From Grifola frondosa (Eukaryota > Basidiomycota > Agaricomycetes > Polyporales > Grifolaceae), in contig LUGG01000003.1 in the NCBI GenBank assembly GCA_001683735.1, positions 2,232,001 through 2,296,000 on the forward strand: a stretch of 64,000 nt of DNA, read 5' to 3'. Shown piece after piece: positions 56,231-64,000 of the stretch. The notes beneath the pieces are model-generated. The model was not told the DNA's origin, ran no database searches, and saw only the letters and a list, made by a program, of their open reading frames with translations. Position numbers and translations under genes: made by a program. Every line of letters begins with the position of its first letter. The first letter of the stretch is position 1.

Positions 56231-59200
56231 GGAGAAAAGGGGATGCTAGTGTGTGCAAATATTCTTGGAAGGTGAGTCGTTGTTTTGTGCTAGCAGAAGC
56301 GGCAAGTGTGGTGAGCACAGTTTGATCAAAGACAAGATTCTGTATAATCAGATCGAGTTCATATGTGAGATGACCTGTGCAGCTACCAAATCAAGTTTAA
56401 TCCTAGATTGGAGGCATACTAGTAGCTGACTACCTGTGAGGCTTGATACTCGACTCAGAGCTCGGCTGCGACTTGCACTTCAACTTGGTATGCAGCTCAT
56501 AGAGTGGCTGGGGGCCTACTTGCAGGTATGAGTGACTATGTCAAATTACAGTCAGTGCAATAGTATCAGAGAAGATAAGTAGGAGTGCTCACGATTTTAA
56601 ATGCTGGAAGGAATGGATGAGGTGAGTAGTTGGTGTCAGGCAGAGGACCATGGGAAACTTGTGTGCTGACACTTGTGCTGAAGTTTGTCATGCTCCACAT
56701 CCCATACTCCATGCTGGTTCCCAGCACCATATGCTGTGGGTGATGACCTAGAAGCCTATCATTCTACGTCACAAATTATGCCACCAAAAATCAAGCTTTG
56801 AACTACAACACCTCAGCAGTACTTTCAAAACGACTTGCTTATCACTTTGACAAGGATGAATACATTGGTGACTTACTTGAGTGACAGCACCTCCTCCTAT
56901 TTTGAGCTGTTAACAGCATCAATCACCAACAAGAAGTAGCAGCACCGATGATAATGTTATATGCATCACTCTATCCAGGAGTTCAGGTTGGGACACAATA
57001 TGATTGTTACGAGAGTTCAACAAAGAGATACTGTACAAACATGTCAATGATGCCCTCCTACAAGAAGATGCTCACCTGGCCATGCTAAATGAAGTAACCT
57101 GTCTGTGGTGGGATGAACATGGAACACGATGATAAAAATCACAAAAATCTGCAGTTATAGTAAGCACATCTTCAAACATTATATCACAACTCACACCATT
57201 TAATCACACTTGGAATTATCTTTCTCAGTATCACAATGGACAATATAATGCACATGGACAACACCATGTGCAGAAAATTCCATTGTCAACAGCTGGGGAT
57301 GGTCCCCATAATCATCAACCTACAAATCAAAGATAGTCTGATAGTGATGACATTCACTACTTCCAATAATGCAAAGCCACTCACAATAACTGTCATCTTA
57401 ATCACATGACCCTGTGAATGAAAATCTGTACTATCCTGCACAGCAGTAGCAATGTGCTCTTGAACACAGAAATTACGATGAGCAGACATGGTGCAATAAG
57501 AAAAAGAATGATAGAGGGGTAGAACTTGTCATACTTAGCAGATGCTACATGGTTGTATGCATACAACATCATACAAATATAAACAAAGAATGTGCTGTCA
57601 GATTGTAATGTCACAAAACTGTGACTGTAGCCCTAGAGACCTCCGTTTGGTAATTAGATGCATATCAGCCAGCATCTGAAACATGATGTACCCTGCTTTC
57701 TTTAGACACTCTGAGAAGGCTGCACATTTACCCATGCATATGCTTACATCTTTCGCATACCAATGCAGTGCATGTTTATACATGGCAGGTCTAGTGATCA
57801 GTCACCATACTTCATGTGTTCTTGTTCCCTGAATTGTTCATAGCCTACTTGTGTCGCATTTTATTACTGACTGTTACTGTCATGTAGCTGACCCTTTCCC
57901 TACTAGTTAAAGATATTTCACAGGATATATTCACTGTGAGGTAGTTGCGATCAGCTTTCTGAATGTGTTGGGATCATTGTGCATTTCAGATATGTAGAGT
58001 AGTTTATAAAAACTCATGTATAGTACGATATAAACCAGATACAAGTTTCCCCCACAAGTACAGAGTTCAAAATCATTGGCTTCACTTGTGATCACGTCCA
58101 CTTCCCACTTAACTCTACTCACACTGTGAAGCTGCAACTGTGATACTTGTGACTGTACATGTAGACTGTTATACACACTGCTACTGCAAACCCTGTGATT
58201 AAAAAAACCTCATTAGTCATGATATGCATAGAGCAAAGAGACAACATTGTTAAGCATTTCTTTTGTAGTGTTTTCATTTCCCAACCTTCAGAGACACACA
58301 ATTTACTTGTGACTGGCAGGGTATAACTAGTCACTCAACTCAGTGCAAGGGACCTCTGTGAGAAATCAGGAGCCCATTTGCACCATATCTCATTGCTACT
58401 GACTATACAATTTATAGGATACATATTTGGTGTTTTATATATCAGAGTCAGCAAGAGAGTATCAATGTAGTTGGTGTAAAAGGGTGGTGAGAAAAAGATG
58501 AAAAGCATCTTGTGAAAGTAACTATAATATTATTAGCTTAAATCTATTATAGCTTGCAAACTTTTACTGGGATATATATAGTATCATTGGATTGCTGAAA
58601 ACATTCACCCAGCTTCATACTGATAACCTAGTTATTGATGCATATACAAAGATGGCACACTGTTATTCCAACTGTACTTCCCGGGAATCCTCATGGCCCA
58701 TTTTACATAGAATATTGATAAGGGCTGTAAAAACATCATGACTAACACCAAGTTCGCAATGAATGTGATTGCAATGACCAGACATGAGTTTCAAAACCCA
58801 GCCAATACTAGTGAGAAAGAGGTGTGATATGGCTTTTTTATGTAGAGTGACTCCACTATAGCAGCAGTAGCTGTTAATATAGCACTCATGAAAATAGCAA
58901 CAAAGTGTGCTAGACATTGCCTTCATTGCAGGACAGCCATAGCATGTTCAGATCACTCCATTGCAAGATGAAGTTGTGGCCCAATATGACAGTTGAATAT
59001 GGATGTCAACCTTGTCACATGATTTTAAACTCTGACTTAATTCACTGCTTCTGGAATGGCTCAAAGACCAAAAAATTCTTGTCGGGGATGACCATACTCC
59101 CCATCTCCCAGTCAATCTTTGGATTGGTCTTCCATAGTCATGTCAATCCCATGGGTAACATGTTCAGCCCAGTTGTCCATATTAATGAGAACAACATTCA

Positions 59201-59799
59201 GAGTGTATGCATTATAAGAGACCATTTCTGCACCTCCTCAATCAGTAAAGACTTTCATATGGAAGAATAACTTCAAGAATTGATTGAAAAAATCACTAGG
59301 CAAGTGCATGGTGTCATGAATTTTCAGTGATCAGTATTAAACAATTACTACTTCTATCAAATAATCGAAAGGAACTATCTGATGAGAGTAATATTTGTTT
59401 TATAGGGAGGGGTTATTACCTAGAAACAATGGGTGCACCAAGCTTGACAGGGTTTCCTACTTTTTTGGACAGAGGCTCAGTCGAGTTCAGTTGTGAAAGC
59501 ATACTTTCTACTTTTCACAAAAATCACAATGCTCTGTGGATCGTCCTATGATGTTTAATTACTTGAAATATACCTGTGGGGACTAGAAACAATGGCAAGG
59601 CTTAACTTAAATAGCCTGCTTTGTCAGTACACTACAAACTTCCTACAAAGTTACTACCTTGGTGCAGTACTTTGTTACTACGATAAATTCCGCCTGGTGA
59701 ATGGGGAATGCTCCTGCACTTCTTTTTCAGAGACTTATACTTCTCAATTCACTTACAGGACAACTTTCCAAACAATATCAAACTCTTAATATCAAACTC
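56231..59799. other. AT-rich, gene-free interval
   Basis: 3.6 kb of low-GC DNA with many short frames and no recognised domain, RNA gene or terminal repeat. Scattered CA/TG-rich text and scarcity of CG suggest old, deaminated mobile-element sequence. Confidence 0.4.
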
Positions 59800-60120
59800 T
59801 TTCTTAACACTGCTCACCTGATGCCTTTGCGACAGGGCTTCTGTCCTAACAAAGGTTAACAACTAATTTGCCTAAACTTGTGCTTCCAAAGTCTCTTGCT
59901 TTGGCAAGCTAACAATCTAAGTCAGTGACTTCTGATCTTCTTTCCTAACCTTGTGCTTCCAGAATCTTCTTGTCTGGACAGTTGACAATTTAGGTAACTT
60001 CCTTTGCTGATAGGGATTCTGTCCTAACAAAGGTCTGATAATCTTCAACCTTTGCCTGAACTTGCACTTTCAAAGTCTCTTGCTTTGGCAAGTTAACAAT
60101 TCAGGTCAATGATTAGTAAG
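59800..60120 (+). repeat. Degenerate direct repeats
   Basis: Motifs CTTGTGCTTCCAAAGTCTC, TTGCTTTGGCAAG, TAACAAT and CTGTCCTAACAAAGGT recur two or three times each in the same order, giving diverged units of roughly 90-120 bp. The middle copy is the most changed. Possibly a mobile-element subterminal region. Confidence 0.5.
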
Positions 60121-62877
60121 CAGGTGGGCCTAGACAATACTTCTGATGTGCCTCAAGTCAAGAGAAAGAATATAAATTGTGAGGGAGTGCTACTAAGGGA
60201 GGAATCTGTGGGGGGGAAGAATATAATAGATGATTTTGGGTGATTTTCGCTTGCCCTTATATACCCTCCTAAATCCTTCCATTCTATTCTATTTTATGGC
60301 TGAATAATCCTCTTCTTGCTTAACAATCCACTTCCAATGCTTACCAATCCACCAAATTTCCTGCTAATGAATGACTTTTAGAAGTTACTGGAAGTATCTC
60401 TAACCTATTGGCACTTTTTGCACAGTTCTATCTCCTTCTGGACAATTTGCTCAGGTTCCATAGGTTTCTAGGATGTTCTCCATGACACTATGCTATTCTG
60501 AAGTCTGCCAGAATATTCTGGAAATTTTCTTAAGTTTCTGGATTATTCCAGGACATTCTAAGGTAGAAATTTCGATTAAAATCTTTCTTTTGAAGACTGT
60601 AATCTTCTGGAAAGTTCTATAAACTTCTCCTCTGCTAGGCCATTCCAGAATATTCATGAATATGGAGCCACAGGTCTATTTATCCATGCCACAGTTGCCA
60701 CAGTGTCCAATTGCTGATCCAATCCAGATTATATGATATGAATTTGGCAAAATGTGCTGAGAAATGGCAAATGTGTGCAAATAGAGAGGAATGGGATAAG
60801 TTTTTGCATAGTATAGATGTGTTCCTAATTATTCTGTACTTTCTTTTGCAGCTTGTTTCTTTCTCATTATTTTCTTCATCATAGACACTCACAAAAGTAT
60901 GCTGTCTCAATGACATGGTTTCAATCCTATCTTCTGACCAATCTGATAACCCCTTTTCTGCCATGCTCTTTTTCCCACAGGTTTTTGTATTACTGACTTG
61001 GGTGGGGGAGCATAAAGGCTATCTTCTAATTCTTCATCAATATGCCTTTCTGATTTTTCACTTTTTTTGATACAGTCTCCTCTTTTGATGCATTAGTGTC
61101 TTCATAAGAATACTTTGAGAGAGAGGATGTTCATATAGAGAACTGTTTGGAATCATGATGAAATATGAGAGTAATTAACAATGAATGAAATAATGAGGGT
61201 ATAATAACGAAATGTAATGGACATTGACCATATTCGTACATAGCCCTGCTGCTCAAAATTAATAGATATAGGTCATAACATGTGACATATTCCCAATATG
61301 ATTGATACTGTGTAATCCTTTTGATAAGTAACTAGTACTTAACTTTGCTGTCATCTAACATTGCCAATTGTGTTTACAATAGGTATGTTATAGAATTATT
61401 GGCCATAAGTATATCAATGAAATCTTATTGATTTTATAATTGGAATAGATTTGATTCATATTGCAATACATTTATTTCAACAGTCAGTTGCCTATGTAGT
61501 TTGCTCATCATGACTAATTGAGCAAGCTACTGACTAGCCATTTCGATTGATATAGTGTCCTTCTTTGAACTTTCTGCTGAAACTTGTTACAACTTCATCA
61601 TTCATTCTCGGGCCATTGCTGATGCACTTGACATCAGAGCTAGGCAAATTCATCATGACATTCGAATATTGGGATGACTTCAGAGTGATGTCCGATTAGT
61701 ACATATTGGCTATGCTGATCAGTTCATTCTATATTTTGGGGAGAGCTATCTTGAGCAACTTCTTTGGCACATCACTAATAATGACCATGTCCCTCTCTGC
61801 ATGTGAAGAAGTAGTATAGTTCTGATTCTATGTATTACTTCTTTTGTAGGATTACTTGAATATTGACATCCTTTCCCAATAAGTACGAGATGCTAGTGAT
61901 GCCAGACTTAAGACATGCTGATCAATGGTCACATTGTCATGTTCGAGTACCAATCCAATTTGGTGCATGATAGTGCACGTGAAGATGAGTCTAACATCAT
62001 GCAAGATGGTTGAAGATGATCGGATATAAGTTGTGGACGGTGATATCCATGTGATGATTGTGACCCTCTGACTCTCTTCGTGACCATGGCAGACTGACTG
62101 CAAACCCACCACATAGCCCCAGACTGTCAGGACAACATAATTGGATGGTCCAATTAGCTCAGATCTGCATAAGGATGGCATTATACGACACAATGGGCCC
62201 TTTTGGCATCATTTCGAAATAGCATGATGAACTTGAGCCCATTTCAGGTGCATCTGCATGGTTAGGGTGAGATCATACTGGCAATTGGATTTGTGCTGCA
62301 ACTCCTGAGGGTATCATGATCCTTTCCCCTCCAAATGAGGCAGGCCTAGTCATCATGTTTCATGTGCTCCTACATGTTTGGCCCCTCCCCTACCTCCTCA
62401 ATATGTTCCAATTTGTATCCCTTCACTCATCATACCATCACCCTTTTCTTTGCATTTTTGGTTATACCTACTTCAGGCTTCTAAGCACCGTCCATAGCCA
62501 TTTTCACATGTTCGGACTCGGATCCATCAATAAATACCCTGTATCTACTTTGCTAAATTTAGACAAGTTTTCTCCCTTGAGTTTAGAGTTCAGTTGCACT
62601 GCGACTCATCACGATCATCTTCACATTCTGTACTTGTCTCACACTGTGTTACACTGAGTTATCCTGCAAATTTTCCTACTGCACTTCTTCACTGTGAGTG
62701 CATTTTCCATTGCAACTGTGACTGCATTCCCCGAGTACTGCAAACTGCATTTTTGAGAAGCACGAGGAGTTTGTGCGAGCCTTGCATTCAGTCTCACACC
62801 CTGTTGTGATTAGAACTGAGTTATCCTTGTGTTTCCTAACTAAGTTTCATTCTTCATTCCTTCATATCCACATTCAT
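60121..62877. other. AT-rich, gene-free interval
   Basis: No conserved coding frame. Between 60380 and 60660 the motifs TTCTGGAA and TTCCAGAA, with half sites TTCTGG and GAAnnTTC, recur many times. A 95-codon minus-strand frame at 60680-60964 has no recognised domain. The rest shows only short frames. Confidence 0.4.
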
Positions 62878-63258
62878 TAGTGTTGCTGCAGCTAAGTCAG
62901 GCCTAAATGATATATGACTCATAACTTGTGCAGTTTTTCAGATATCATAGTGATCTTACACTCATTTTGTAGCTAATATATAGCCGCATAATCCTGCCAC
63001 ATATCAAAATGTTATACCTTGTATTGATGGAGATATGGCCAAAAAACCGATTGCAAAGTCCGACTTTGTAGTCAGCTTTTTTATCAATGTAACTGAAATT
63101 TAAATACATTCAAGATTATTATGCAAATGGTGGTGTTACATTCAAATACATATACATCTTGGCTATTAATTTCAATTAAGATCATGTCATTATCTGTAAA
63201 ACTCATGTCAGAATATCTAAAAAGCTGAAACAGGTGTGACTAAGCCATGGCAACACTA
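62878..63258 (+). mobile_element. hAT-type MITE, copy 4, with 8-bp target duplication
   Basis: 381 bp, same orientation as copy 1, TAGTGTTG...CAACACTA ends. Flanked by ACATTCAT (62870-62877) and ACATTCGT (63259-63266), an 8-bp duplication with one change. No coding capacity. Confidence 0.85.
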
Positions 63259-63609
63259 ACATTCGTGTTTGTGTTCAGAACCAAGATGAGAAGCCATTAG
63301 GTCCACTTGCAATATACCTCATAACTTCTGATCTGAGCTATGACCCTCATGCATACAGAGATTGTGTGTGTGTTGTTTATTATTAGGTTTTAGTTCTGGT
63401 CCAGTTCGAGTCTTATCAGTGTATCGTGTGCATATCAATGGGAAGAATGGTTTCTACCTCTCACCCTCTCACTAGCATGTTTACACCCAAGGATGCTAAT
63501 CACTATTAGTATGGTCTCATGTGGAAGTGGGTCAGAGACAAATACATAGCTTCAGTTGTGGAATAGCACTGAGCACCCACCATCTTAGAATGGACTATAG
63601 GGCGCCAGG

Positions 63610-63948
63610 GTGTGGAAAGACCAGCTAAGAGCTATGAAACCATTGAAAGACCTTTTCTGCACTTTTAGTAAAGCCCAGATTCCTGCCAAACAGCTCTTGA
63701 AAATTGGTCGATCATCCATATCCTATGAGGATCTGGCAAAATATCACTGGGAGCTAGATATGTATTATTTTCATTCTGAGTTTGAATGTACAGTGATTAC
63801 TCTTAATGAATCATATGTCTTAGCACCATCACCTGCTACTTGGATTCCACTACACATCACCATATGTAGGGCCTGTGGATATGACACTGCTACTTTCTCA
63901 TACTCTCAGAAGGCACGATTTCTTGATGGCCTGAATGAACTTGTGTGA
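63610..63948 (+). CDS. Unidentified open frame in the repeat region
   Basis: A 112-codon ATG-to-stop frame with protein-like composition (LLKIGRSSISYEDLAKYHWELDMYYFHSEFECTVI is split over residues about 31-65). It has no recognised domain. It may be an exon of a gene or element that continues past the right edge, or a remnant. Only its length and composition, unusual for this region, support it. Confidence 0.25.
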   Translation: MWKDQLRAMKPLKDLFCTFSKAQIPAKQLLKIGRSSISYEDLAKYHWELDMYYFHSEFECTVITLNESYVLAPSPATWIPLHITICRACGYDTATFSYSQKARFLDGLNELV

Positions 63949-64000
63949 CTTTGCCACTGGCAAGTCCTTGGGATGATCATGTTGCGGTAACATATTTTCA

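Noticed and set aside
59592..59789. 65-codon plus-strand frame in the AT-rich region
   Set aside because: Composition and length are as expected by chance in low-GC DNA, and no motif is visible.
1..64000. CRISPR array, tRNA or rRNA genes, prokaryotic operon features
   Set aside because: Genes have spliceosomal introns and eukaryotic families; no spaced palindromic array, tRNA cloverleaf or rRNA sequence was recognised by eye.

Overview
The window comes from a filamentous basidiomycete, very likely an Agaricomycete of the polypore type. Genes have many short GT-AG introns (mostly 46-66 bp). There is a KDZ-type transposase with the CxC1-like N-terminus common in mushroom-forming fungi, two DUF6534 membrane proteins, a KRE6/SKN1 glucan-synthesis protein, and basidiomycete-style versions of housekeeping genes. 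All gene models were made by eye from reading frames, splice signals and family motifs; no database search was run.

Layout: 1-143 is the C-terminal end of a gene entering from the left. 785-4590 holds a KDZ transposase gene and an adjacent 81-bp minisatellite. 4.6-6.7 kb has no gene, only a weak solo-LTR candidate and short repeats. 6.7-10.8 kb carries a single-pass membrane protein gene interrupted by one amber codon, a disordered basic protein and a P450 relic. 10.98-29.2 kb is a dense housekeeping block: haspin kinase and GINS subunit PSF2 (divergent, with an ACGCGT box between them), a YVC1-type TRP channel and ARPC3 (divergent), NOB1 and LEU2 (divergent), a secreted M24 peptidase, retromer SNX-BAR protein VPS17 and GTP cyclohydrolase II (RIB1). 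30.4-40.0 kb carries a single-pass membrane protein with a PPxY-type tail, a coiled-coil/zinc-finger protein, and two DUF6534 membrane proteins flanking an FMN-dependent 2-hydroxyacid dehydrogenase. 41.5-49.7 kb carries KRE6/SKN1, PEX14 and a glutamate-carboxypeptidase-like M28 peptidase; the PEX14 5' end is repeated beyond the peptidase gene.

At about 49.7-49.9 kb the DNA changes abruptly. The last 14 kb is AT-rich, looks CpG-poor and has no intact conserved gene. It contains two head-to-tail non-autonomous Helitrons, four copies of a 377-381 bp hAT-type MITE (two with clear 8-bp target duplications), a 0.5-kb-arm palindrome, a dead PIF/Harbinger element and unidentified gene-like relics.

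A second theme is apparent single- or two-base indels in well-conserved genes (NOB1, LEU2, VPS17, RIB1, KRE6, PEX14, M28), many in homopolymers. Neighbours such as haspin, PSF2, ARPC3 and the M24 peptidase assemble without any. Several of the broken genes are normally essential or needed for prototrophy, so patchy consensus errors are the first explanation to test before calling them pseudogenes.
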